From Flavobacteriaceae bacterium (GTDB taxonomy: Bacteria > Bacteroidota > Bacteroidia > Flavobacteriales > Flavobacteriaceae): a stretch of 22,583 nucleotides of DNA. The DNA lies in contig JADHLU010000002.1 of NCBI GenBank assembly GCA_016780435.1, positions 1 to 22,583 on the forward strand. The letters are read 5' to 3'. A program made the translations under genes and the position numbers. This document shows positions 1-7,634 of the stretch, in pieces (within the stretch, counting starts at the first letter, position 1; every line of letters starts with the position of its first letter). The notes beneath the pieces were generated by a model. It searched no databases, was not told the DNA's origin, and worked only from the letters and a program-made list of their open reading frames with translations.

Positions 1-1311
1 AAGGTCTCTGAGCAATATGCCCTCTCACTCCTTGCCCTAGATGATCCTTACTTAAGCGCGAGAGCTGATGACATAAGAATGCTAGCAGAGTTAGTTATTC
101 GTATTGGTCTCGGGCTAGAGCAAAGTACTGAGAATTGGGATGAGCAAGTCATTCTTGTTGCGCATCATCTCAGTACGCAACAATTGTCTACCATTAAACA
201 AGAAAACTTAGCCGGAATTGTATTGGTTGAAGGGGGACTTACTGATCATACCGCTATTCTCGCAAAGGCAATGGGAATACCACTGCTTATAGGAGTCGAG
301 AATAATGTAATGAAAATTGCCAATGGCTCAATTTCTATTCTTGATTCAGATGGTAATCGGTTCATCATAAACCCATCCACAGAACTTATTCAAGTTACAA
401 AAGCCCAAATTAAAGAGAAAGGTATTCATTGGGAGATAGTCAAAAGCCGGGCCCAGGCCAAGGCCCACACAAGATCTGGTCGCACCTTATCCATTGAAGC
501 AAATGTTGGGAGCCTTTTAGAAGTAGAACAGGCAAAGGAAAATGGGGCTGAAGGCATTGGACTTTTTAGAACAGAGTTAGCTTTTCTTCAGCAACAAAAA
601 CCTCTATCGGAAGAGGACCATTATACGCTATATGAGTCAATGTTAAGCTCTTTTTCTGGAGTAACTCATACCATTCGCTTATTGGATTTCGGATCAGACA
701 AACCATTGGGTTTTATGGAGCTCCCAAAAGAAGAAAATCCAGCGATGGGCATACGTGCCTTACGATTAGGGGTTAGAAATTATGAGTCATTGCTTAAGCC
801 TCAGATAAGAGCTTTATTGAGACTTTCACAACAGTATTCAATACGAATTTTATGTCCAATGATTGCATCAAAGAACGATTGCATTGAAATTAAACAGCTG
901 ATTAAAAAAGAACTAGAGGATTTTCACAATCAAGATCATTTAGAACTAGAAATGCCTCCAATAGGCATTATGGTTGAGATTCCTAATGTCGCTTTACGCC
1001 CCCTTGAATTTATTGACTTAGCGGACTTCTTTTCTTTTGGGACCAATGATTTGGCACAGTTTTTAATGGCTGCAGATCGCTTGAATGGTCAACTCTCTGT
1101 CTATTTTGAAGACGCTAAACCTACATTAATTGAACTCATTGATAATTTTTCGCGTCAGGCCAAAGCCGTTGGAAAGTCAGTTAGTATCTGTGGAGAGTTT
1201 GCTGCCGATACAAACTACACTGAAAAATTTATTGATATGGGTGTATCTGCACTGAGCATGGCACCGGTGCAGATTCCAATATTAAAAAAGAAGATTAGCG
1301 AACTTCGTTAA
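1..1311 (+). CDS. ptsI: Phosphoenolpyruvate-protein phosphotransferase (PTS Enzyme I), 5'-truncated by the window edge
   Basis: Cytoplasmic enzyme that takes phosphate from PEP onto a histidine and passes it to HPr. The reading frame is open from base 1, and the residues before the first in-frame ATG (79) already match the family (DDPYLSARADDI), so 79 is not the start. The phospho-histidine is visible at 247-249 in the motif GGLTDHTAILAKAMG. After it come the PEP-binding TIM-barrel signatures in order: GAEGIGLFRTE, LLDFGSDKP, NPAMGIRALRLG, GIMVEIPN, SFGTNDLAQF and the catalytic-Cys motif SICGEF. Aligning the histidine with His189 of E. coli Enzyme I suggests roughly 105 residues lie upstream of the window, more if it is fused to HPr or an EIIA domain as in DhaM-type proteins. 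The C-terminus is complete. The stop codon overlaps the stop of the convergent SIS gene by 3 bp. Family assignment is very secure; whether it serves sugar uptake, dihydroxyacetone kinase or regulation cannot be told from here. Confidence 0.95.
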   Translation, partial: KVSEQYALSLLALDDPYLSARADDIRMLAELVIRIGLGLEQSTENWDEQVILVAHHLSTQQLSTIKQENLAGIVLVEGGLTDHTAILAKAMGIPLLIGVENNVMKIANGSISILDSDGNRFIINPSTELIQVTKAQIKEKGIHWEIVKSRAQAKAHTRSGRTLSIEANVGSLLEVEQAKENGAEGIGLFRTELAFLQQQKPLSEEDHYTLYESMLSSFSGVTHTIRLLDFGSDKPLGFMELPKEENPAMGIRALRLGVRNYESLLKPQIRALLRLSQQYSIRILCPMIASKNDCIEIKQLIKKELEDFHNQDHLELEMPPIGIMVEIPNVALRPLEFIDLADFFSFGTNDLAQFLMAADRLNGQLSVYFEDAKPTLIELIDNFSRQAKAVGKSVSICGEFAADTNYTEKFIDMGVSALSMAPVQIPILKKKISELR

Positions 1312-2027
1312 AGGTGTTTAATTCTTCCGTTGAAGCGCTCATAGAGTGCTTCATTGCTGAATCCGTCTACATTCTGACTGTAGAATATCGGCAGTTGAAC
1401 TCCTTGTGAATGCGCTTTTTTCATCGCCTCGGTGGCGATCAGATTGACCAGAAAACAGCCTGCAATCGTAGAAGCTGCGCCTGTTAGGTCTGCTCCTATG
1501 TTCAATAATCCGTCACCGGTTGGCACATTGTTATCTAAAACGAGATCGGCAATCTCATACAACTTGGGTTGATTCGCAATTCTAGAAGGAAACGTTTTAG
1601 ATTGAGTAAGCGAGGTGATCGCGATGACCTTGTTTCCGTTTTCTTTAGCTAATTGGGCCATTTCTATAGGCATAGCGTTGCGTCCAGAATTGGAGATGAT
1701 TACAAATAGATCTTCTTTAGCTATCTGATGCTGATCCCAGATCACTTTTGAAAAACCACTGATCCGTTCGATCTCGGCTGACCTTCGAGCTCCTTCAGAG
1801 GTCATTACAGTAGAATCGAGCATGGCGTTCACATTGGCAAGTCCGCCAGCTCTAACGAAGAGCTCTAATCCGATCATGTGTGAATGGCCTGTGCCAAAGG
1901 TATGAATCAAGCGATCCGTAGTTAAGGTTTCAGTAAACCAATCAATGGCTAGTGCTATGGCCTTTTCATTTGATTGAACAATGGCGTCTAGAAGATGATT
2001 GACTGCAGTGTGATATGGGTAGGGCAT
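1308..2027 (-). CDS. SIS-domain phosphosugar-binding protein (sugar isomerase domain family, COG4821-like)
   Basis: A 239-residue cytoplasmic protein with one SIS fold. The phosphosugar-site signatures are FGTGHSH (residues 44-50), the serine-rich loop SNSGRN (112-117) and the strand-loop ITSL (137-140). Proteins of this type bind phosphorylated sugars, often amino sugars, but this subfamily has no firmly assigned reaction, so no substrate is given. It starts 3 bp after the stop of the GH20 hexosaminidase gene and is surely co-transcribed with it. That pairing suggests the substrate is a phosphorylated product of hexosaminide breakdown such as GlcNAc-6-P or a MurNAc derivative; this is inference. 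There is no Shine-Dalgarno sequence, as is usual in Bacteroidota. The 3' end overlaps the convergent Enzyme I stop by 3 bp. Confidence 0.85.
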   Translation of the reverse strand: MPYPYHTAVNHLLDAIVQSNEKAIALAIDWFTETLTTDRLIHTFGTGHSHMIGLELFVRAGGLANVNAMLDSTVMTSEGARRSAEIERISGFSKVIWDQHQIAKEDLFVIISNSGRNAMPIEMAQLAKENGNKVIAITSLTQSKTFPSRIANQPKLYEIADLVLDNNVPTGDGLLNIGADLTGAASTIAGCFLVNLIATEAMKKAHSQGVQLPIFYSQNVDGFSNEALYERFNGRIKHL

Positions 2028-2030
2028 GGT

Positions 2031-4550
2031 TCAGTAAGACGAATGAGATTTGGTGTGAATTGATCTTCCTCCGCGACCGTTAGGGGCAAATACGCGCAGA
2101 TGAAGCTGTGGCGCATTGGTTGAGTCAATGGCAGATGTATAGATCGGATCTGTAACGGTTGGTTCTTTATCAGTAAAATTATAATGTACTTCTAATCCTG
2201 GAAAATGGGAGCGTACCTGCCATTTGCCTTCTATAATTTTTGCTCCTGGTTTGGGTAAGTGATAGTTAAGGGTAGGATACCAGTGGCTTATTAACGGTAG
2301 CAACCGCTGGCCTAATGTGTTACTGAAGATATTCCAATCGCTCAAGCTCCATTCCTTTTGCATCACTGCATCGGCTTCCTGATGCCATTCGGGTGACGAG
2401 GCCCATGCTCTTTCTGAAAATACGATGAGGTTAGGCATAAGCAGTTCATCGAGTATGTCTTCATTGAATGCGGTTTCAGTCCAAAGTTGTCCTTGTATAC
2501 CTAGAAAGTTTGCCCGCTTTTCGGGGTCAAGCCTAACTCGTTCTGCGATGTATGATGATGACAGACCGTGCTTCTCGGTCAATGCCAGATTTGAAAAAAC
2601 ATTCAAAGGATCAATCGCCCACGCATCGTAGTAGTCGACATATCCGGACCAGTTTAGTCCGTAATTTTCGATGTCTTTATCATCGGTCATATCAAAATAA
2701 AAGGCCGATGAGTTACTCATTATAGGGGTGAATCCTGCATTTGCCATTTTGTAAATCATGTCTTCTCGGCCTTCTCCCCAACTGGTATTCCAAACATATG
2801 GGATCACTTCAAAATCTAAAGTTTCTGTAGCTAATTGTGTTTCACCTTGGCTTTTCTCAGAGTGATCAAGTAAAATATCTTCCCATCCTGCCATGGTGAT
2901 CCCTCGTGCATCAAAAAGATTTTTCAGGCGTTTTAAGTTGCTCGTGTAGAGTGAAGATATAGAAGAAATGCTCGGGTCTTGTTCTTCTAAATACTTAGCG
3001 CAAATAGGGGATTCTTGCCAGGCTCCGTAAGGAATTTCATCTGCACCAATGCTAAATATAGGAAGCGGAACCTCTGCATTTTTATAATTCTGTTCTACTG
3101 AAGAAATTACTTTTTCATAAAACGCGTAAGCGCTTTCCAGGCAAATACAGGCGATGTTGTCGTTATAATTTTGAGCAGATCTGTAGTTGCTTTTGTCTTC
3201 GAAATCGGTGAGAAGAAACTCTTTCGCCTTTTCCGGTTCGTTTAATTGCATATAGCGATAATAGCGACTCTCCATCGCCTTTACTGCTGCTCGTGCATGT
3301 GAAGGAAAACTGATCTGAGGTATGATTTGAACATTTCTCACTTGTGCATAGGATAGAAGTTCTTCGAACTCTAATGCGGTAAGGTAGCCATTGCTTTGAG
3401 GCGTACCTGTGGCTCCGGAACCATACATTGGAATTAGTCGATCTCGTTCATCTGTAGTATATCCTCTATTTGAGGAAACCGAGGTCAACTCAGGTAGCCC
3501 GTCGATCTCAAGCCGCCATCCTTCATCATCTGTCAATCTCAAGTCTAAGTGATTCAACTTCATTCGACTCATCAGGTCGACGATCTGCTTTAGCTTTGGC
3601 AACCCGTAGAAATTTCTTGCGATATCGAGTAAAAATCCTCTATAACCAAAGCGAGGGGCATCTTCGATCTGTGCAATTGGCCAGAGTGAACCTTCAAGAT
3701 CAGAGCTGTCGATCAATTGATGCAGTGATTGAAGGCCATATACCAATCCTGGGTATGAGGCACTTTCAAGGGTGATATACTCTTGGGCAATATCAAGGCG
3801 ATAGGCCTCACTAACGAGGGATGGATTGTAGCGGATTAAAAAATTAGACGGTCTATTCCTTTCAAAATCTAGGTCTTGCTCAAATAGATCGTTCATTAGC
3901 GAAATCAATTGAGGGCTATAAGTTTTTAAGTTGGAATCAAGATCAATGGACCAATGCGTATCTGTGTGTCGTTTGTTTTCAGTAATTGAGAAAGTAAGAG
4001 GCTGTGGAACAAGGGGAAGAATAGAATCCTTAGGCATAAGAAATATCCCTTCTAAGCGATCAAAATGATTCTCTAGGGTTGGAATCTCTAATTCAGATAA
4101 CCCCCTCGCCTTTTGCCATAAGATCGTAGTTTCAACATCTTGGGTTACGTCATTTTGAGCTATAAACACGCCAACGGGCCCCATCGCTAATCGATCCATA
4201 ACTCCTTGCTGCTGCAATTCAAAGATTATAGTGTCTTTAGGTCTTAAAACCCAGCGATTGTCGAATTGCAACTTCATGTAATTGTCTCCGTTAATATGGT
4301 TGTATTGAATTCCGTCGGGTAAACTCGAAGCAATAACTCTGCCTTTCATTTGGTTCCAATGAAGCTCCCATGAAGCGTTTTCGAAAGCTGTAGAAGAATG
4401 GTTGATCAACTCGAAGGTGACATTCATTCTTTCTTGAATCGTATCGATAGATCGAATAATATAATGCAGTTCTAGTTTACCTTCTGAAGTTCGATTACAC
4501 GAACAAAACAAAAAGATTATAACGATGACAGCATACCGAACAAATGCCAT
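2031..4550 (-). CDS. Beta-N-acetylhexosaminidase lipoprotein, glycoside hydrolase family 20, chitobiase-like domain order
   Basis: Predicted exported enzyme (839 aa) that removes terminal GlcNAc or GalNAc from chito-oligosaccharides or glycans. The N-terminus is a lipoprotein signal: a hydrophobic stretch ending in FCSC, with Cys18 the likely lipidated residue. Residues about 25-150 look like the CHB_HEX carbohydrate-binding domain (FELINHSS...WELHW). Residues about 175-295 match the GH20 N-terminal alpha/beta domain, and the GH20 TIM barrel runs from about 302 (GYRGFLLDIARNF) to about 720. The catalytic Asp504-Glu505 pair sits in IGADEIPYGAW; most relatives have GGDEV here, but the acid pair is intact. 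A chitobiase C-terminal beta domain (about 765-835) closes the protein. It is first gene of a two-gene unit with the SIS protein and is divergent from the PqaA-like lipoprotein gene. Expected location is the periplasm or cell surface. Confidence 0.93.
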   Translation of the reverse strand: MAFVRYAVIVIIFLFCSCNRTSEGKLELHYIIRSIDTIQERMNVTFELINHSSTAFENASWELHWNQMKGRVIASSLPDGIQYNHINGDNYMKLQFDNRWVLRPKDTIIFELQQQGVMDRLAMGPVGVFIAQNDVTQDVETTILWQKARGLSELEIPTLENHFDRLEGIFLMPKDSILPLVPQPLTFSITENKRHTDTHWSIDLDSNLKTYSPQLISLMNDLFEQDLDFERNRPSNFLIRYNPSLVSEAYRLDIAQEYITLESASYPGLVYGLQSLHQLIDSSDLEGSLWPIAQIEDAPRFGYRGFLLDIARNFYGLPKLKQIVDLMSRMKLNHLDLRLTDDEGWRLEIDGLPELTSVSSNRGYTTDERDRLIPMYGSGATGTPQSNGYLTALEFEELLSYAQVRNVQIIPQISFPSHARAAVKAMESRYYRYMQLNEPEKAKEFLLTDFEDKSNYRSAQNYNDNIACICLESAYAFYEKVISSVEQNYKNAEVPLPIFSIGADEIPYGAWQESPICAKYLEEQDPSISSISSLYTSNLKRLKNLFDARGITMAGWEDILLDHSEKSQGETQLATETLDFEVIPYVWNTSWGEGREDMIYKMANAGFTPIMSNSSAFYFDMTDDKDIENYGLNWSGYVDYYDAWAIDPLNVFSNLALTEKHGLSSSYIAERVRLDPEKRANFLGIQGQLWTETAFNEDILDELLMPNLIVFSERAWASSPEWHQEADAVMQKEWSLSDWNIFSNTLGQRLLPLISHWYPTLNYHLPKPGAKIIEGKWQVRSHFPGLEVHYNFTDKEPTVTDPIYTSAIDSTNAPQLHLRVFAPNGRGGRSIHTKSHSSY

Positions 4551-4607
4551 TGCGAAGTATTTGTAAGTCTTTTAAAATAAGTAATTTACATCAAAATTAG
4601 ATGATAG
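4551..4607. promoter_or_regulatory. Short divergent promoter region between the GH20 and PqaA-like genes
   Basis: This 57-bp AT-rich gap is the only space for promoters of the two divergent lipoprotein genes. On the plus strand, TTTG at 4560-4563 is followed after 18 bp by TAATTTAC at 4582-4589. This partly resembles the Bacteroidota consensus (TTTG then TAnnTTTG) and would leave a leader of about a dozen bases before the ATG at 4608. I found no well-spaced element pair on the minus strand. The existence of promoters here is inferred from gene layout; the exact elements are tentative. Confidence 0.35.
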
Positions 4608-6023
4608 ATGAAGAAATTGTACTTGGCGTTCACGCTTACATTGATTGGTCTCTATTCTTGCAGTACTTCTGCAGAACAACCTGTTACGCTGCAGCCGATT
4701 GAGCAATTACAGGCCTATGTCAAAAACAATACGGGTTATAGTTTTTCTGTCGTGGATTCTCTCGAATACATGGAAGCTAAAGTGTACAGGGCAAAAATGA
4801 TTTCAGGAGAATGGATGGCTGAAGAACAAACGACCCCTTCAGAATGGTGGCATTGGGTAGACATTGCTGTTCCGAATGAAATAGATACCGATAAAGCATT
4901 GCTGTTTATTGGTGGGGGCAGCACAGCAGATGAGGTTTGGCAGCTTGATACACTCAATGTAGAAAAGGCTATTTCAACGAGAGCTGTAATTGCTCATGTG
5001 AGTAACATCCCTTTTCAACCGGTTCATTTTGGTTCGAGCGATACCATTGACCGCTATGAAGATGATTTAATCGCCTACGGATGGAAGCAGTTTTTAACCC
5101 GTGGTGCGACCGATGATCAGGCCCAGTGGTTGGCTCGATTTCCAATGACAAGGGCGGTTTCAAGGGCGATGGATGTGGTTCAAGCGGTAACATCAAAGAG
5201 TAGTTTGCCGGTGCAAGAGTTCTTTATTTCGGGTGCTTCGAAAAGAGGATGGACAACTTGGACCACTGCAGCAGTTGATGATCGGGTGATGGGGATGGCC
5301 CCATTAGTAATTGATCTGCTTAATCTCGAGGAGTCATTTAAGCATCACTACCGAGTTTATGGAGACTGGTCACCTGCCGTTCAAGATTATGTCAATTATG
5401 GAATCATGGAATGGATCGGTTCAAAGGAATTTGACAGGCTACTTGAATTTGTAGAGCCTTTTGAGTTTAAAGAGCGTTTTGAGATGCCTAAATTGATTGT
5501 TAATGGAACGATCGATGAATTTTTTGTTACCGATTCATGGAAGTTCTATTTCGACGAATTACCGGGATACAAGCAGTTGCAATACGTACCCAATGGCAAT
5601 CACGGGCTTGCCGGTTCTTACAATACCTCAAATGTCTTCTCTTTTTTTGACGCCTTAGCCCATGACCAAGCGATTCCACAATGGGAGTGGAGCATTGATT
5701 CTAATCGATTTGAAGTTTTAATCGAAGATGAACAATTAGACTATGAGATCGCCCTGTGGTCTATTACAAATCCAAAGGCAAGAGATTTTAGAATTTGGGA
5801 GGTCGGACAAAATTGGCAGAAGACCATATTGTCGAAAAATGATGACGGAATATATGCTATTGAAGCACCAGAAAGTGCTGAGGGATATACGGCATCTTTG
5901 ATTGAAGTGACCTTTAAAAAGGGATCGGATTCATCTCTAATTTTTACAACGGGGACCTTAGTGCTTCCAGACCGCTATCCTTTTCAAGCCTATCAATCAC
6001 CGACGCCATTGGGAACGCGCTGA
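4608..6023 (+). CDS. PhoPQ-activated pathogenicity-related (PqaA) family serine hydrolase lipoprotein
   Basis: A 471-residue alpha/beta-hydrolase of the PhoPQ_related family (PF10142). The start is a lipoprotein signal with lipobox LYSC (Cys18), placing it in the periplasm or outer membrane. The family-typical segment EWWHWVDIAVP (residues 79-89) is followed by GGGSTADEVW (102-111). The nucleophile is Ser211 in GASKRGW. Candidate triad partners are Asp303 in NGTIDEFF and His332 in NGNHGL. All three are present and in hydrolase order, so the protein looks active. The substrate is unknown for the family; the name comes from a Salmonella gene and does not imply that PhoP/PhoQ exists here. It is divergent from the GH20 hexosaminidase (57 bp) and convergent with the symporter gene (21 bp). 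Family membership is secure; its role is not. Confidence 0.9.
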   Translation: MKKLYLAFTLTLIGLYSCSTSAEQPVTLQPIEQLQAYVKNNTGYSFSVVDSLEYMEAKVYRAKMISGEWMAEEQTTPSEWWHWVDIAVPNEIDTDKALLFIGGGSTADEVWQLDTLNVEKAISTRAVIAHVSNIPFQPVHFGSSDTIDRYEDDLIAYGWKQFLTRGATDDQAQWLARFPMTRAVSRAMDVVQAVTSKSSLPVQEFFISGASKRGWTTWTTAAVDDRVMGMAPLVIDLLNLEESFKHHYRVYGDWSPAVQDYVNYGIMEWIGSKEFDRLLEFVEPFEFKERFEMPKLIVNGTIDEFFVTDSWKFYFDELPGYKQLQYVPNGNHGLAGSYNTSNVFSFFDALAHDQAIPQWEWSIDSNRFEVLIEDEQLDYEIALWSITNPKARDFRIWEVGQNWQKTILSKNDDGIYAIEAPESAEGYTASLIEVTFKKGSDSSLIFTTGTLVLPDRYPFQAYQSPTPLGTR

Positions 6024-6044
6024 TGTATTGTTAGCCCCATTCTT

Positions 6045-7625
6045 TTAGAACTGACCTAAAAGGATATAGATAATTATAGTGACTGCGCAAAGAATGAAAG
6101 ATAGGATCTTGGTATGCCTCCATGGGCGCATATCAAGAACAGGCATGTTGGTTTCGGGAAATTTAATAAGTGGGGTTTTAGACCCCTGTGATACGGCAAA
6201 CATGAGGATCATATTGAGCACAAACTCAATTCCCCAAAGGTGCACAAAATGGAGGTCGACCTTAAAGATAAAGGTGGTGGCTATATAGAAAATCAGTCCG
6301 AAAATCAATGCAACTTTTGCCGCCTTTGCAGTAATAGAACGTATAAAAAACCCAGCGATCATTATTGAGGCAATCGGAATAAAAAAGATTCCGTTTAATT
6401 GCTGTAAAAGCTGATACAAGCCCTCAGGAGCATTCACTACAAGAGGCGCAACTAACATAGCAAAAAGTGCGAGTATTGTAGAGGTTAATTTTCCTGCCTT
6501 CACCAATTGTTTCTCGTTTGCAGACGCATTGAGGTGTTTTTTATAAATGTCTAAACTAAATATGGTAGCCGCGCTGTTTAGCACGCTGTTGAAGGTACTT
6601 AATACGGCACCCATGATGATGGCCGCAAAGACACCTACAAAGCTACTTGGAAGCAATTTTTTAATGAGTTCAGGATAAATTAAATCTTGGTTTTCATAGA
6701 GGGCGTCGCCATAATAGTAAAAGCCTATAACTCCTGGAAGAATGATGATAATTGGAACAAGGATTTTTAGCACCCCGGTATATAGTAATCCTTTTTGTGC
6801 CTCTTTCAGGTTTTTTGCTCCGAGTGCTCTTTGAATGATGGTTTGATTCATTCCCCAGAAATACAATTGATTGATCATTAATCCGGTGAAAAGTACCTCG
6901 AAAGGCAATACGGATTCTTTGCTCCCAATCACATTAAATTTTTCGGGGGCATGATCAATCACCGCAGAAAGTCCTTCTAGAATATGACCGTCTCCGATTT
7001 GATAGAGGGCAATGAGCGGAATAGCCGTTCCACCTAGCAATAAACCTATTCCATTAATCGAATCTGAAAATGCTACCGCCTTTAGCCCTCCAAAAATGGC
7101 ATAAACAGAGCCGATGATTCCGATCCCAAAAACGGTGATCCACAGGCCTGTTTCATGTGAGACGCCTAATCGCTCAGAAACAGAGAAGATGCTTTCTAGA
7201 TTGATCGCTCCTGTGTATAGAACAATAGGTAAAAGCGTAACCACAAATGAAATCATAAGAAACGCCGCAACCAATGTACGTGTGGTGGCATCAAATCGGT
7301 ATTCTAAAAACTCTGGAATGGTGGTTAGTCCCATTTTTAGGTACTTCGGAACGAAGAATAGTGCAGCCACCACCAGGGCAAGAGCCGAGGTCACTTCCCA
7401 TCCAATAATGACAAACCCATTGCGGTACGATGATCCGTTCATTCCAATCAGGTGCTCTGTCGAAATGTTCGTCAGAATCATTGAACCCGCGATTACTAAA
7501 CCGCTTAGACTCCGCCCCCCTAAAAAATAACCTTCTTGAGAGCTTAAAGATTCTTTTCTTAATCGGTACCAAGAAAAGAAGGCCACAAATGCGGTAAAAG
7601 CGATAAAGGTGAGGGCGGTTTGCAT
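6045..7625 (-). CDS. Sodium/solute symporter (SSS family), probable myo-inositol transporter
   Basis: A 526-residue polytopic inner-membrane protein with about 14 hydrophobic segments. SSS hallmarks are the first-helix region with TNISTEHLIGMNG (residues 52-64), the helix-5/6 motif GGLKAVAFSDSINGIG (179-194) and the sodium-site helix GAVLSTFNSVLNSAATIFSLDIY (about 339-361). It belongs to the SGLT-like sugar/inositol branch by resemblance. It is last in the iol operon, 9 bp after iolD, and every upstream gene is an inositol-degradation enzyme, so sodium-coupled myo-inositol import is the natural job; the substrate is inferred from context. No terminator is obvious in the 21-bp gap to the convergent PqaA-like gene. 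Confidence 0.9.
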   Translation of the reverse strand: MQTALTFIAFTAFVAFFSWYRLRKESLSSQEGYFLGGRSLSGLVIAGSMILTNISTEHLIGMNGSSYRNGFVIIGWEVTSALALVVAALFFVPKYLKMGLTTIPEFLEYRFDATTRTLVAAFLMISFVVTLLPIVLYTGAINLESIFSVSERLGVSHETGLWITVFGIGIIGSVYAIFGGLKAVAFSDSINGIGLLLGGTAIPLIALYQIGDGHILEGLSAVIDHAPEKFNVIGSKESVLPFEVLFTGLMINQLYFWGMNQTIIQRALGAKNLKEAQKGLLYTGVLKILVPIIIILPGVIGFYYYGDALYENQDLIYPELIKKLLPSSFVGVFAAIIMGAVLSTFNSVLNSAATIFSLDIYKKHLNASANEKQLVKAGKLTSTILALFAMLVAPLVVNAPEGLYQLLQQLNGIFFIPIASIMIAGFFIRSITAKAAKVALIFGLIFYIATTFIFKVDLHFVHLWGIEFVLNMILMFAVSQGSKTPLIKFPETNMPVLDMRPWRHTKILSFILCAVTIIIYILLGQF

Positions 7626-7634
7626 CCTTTTAAA

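Noticed and set aside
3470..3775. 101-residue plus-strand frame
   Set aside because: Antisense to the start of the GH20 catalytic barrel, which is uninterrupted there.
6024..6044. Possible terminator between the convergent PqaA-like and symporter genes
   Set aside because: The 21 bp contain no stem of useful length and only a short T run; not enough to call.
7114..7530. 138-residue plus-strand frame
   Set aside because: Antisense to the symporter gene across its conserved transmembrane region; no recognisable domain and no promoter of its own.
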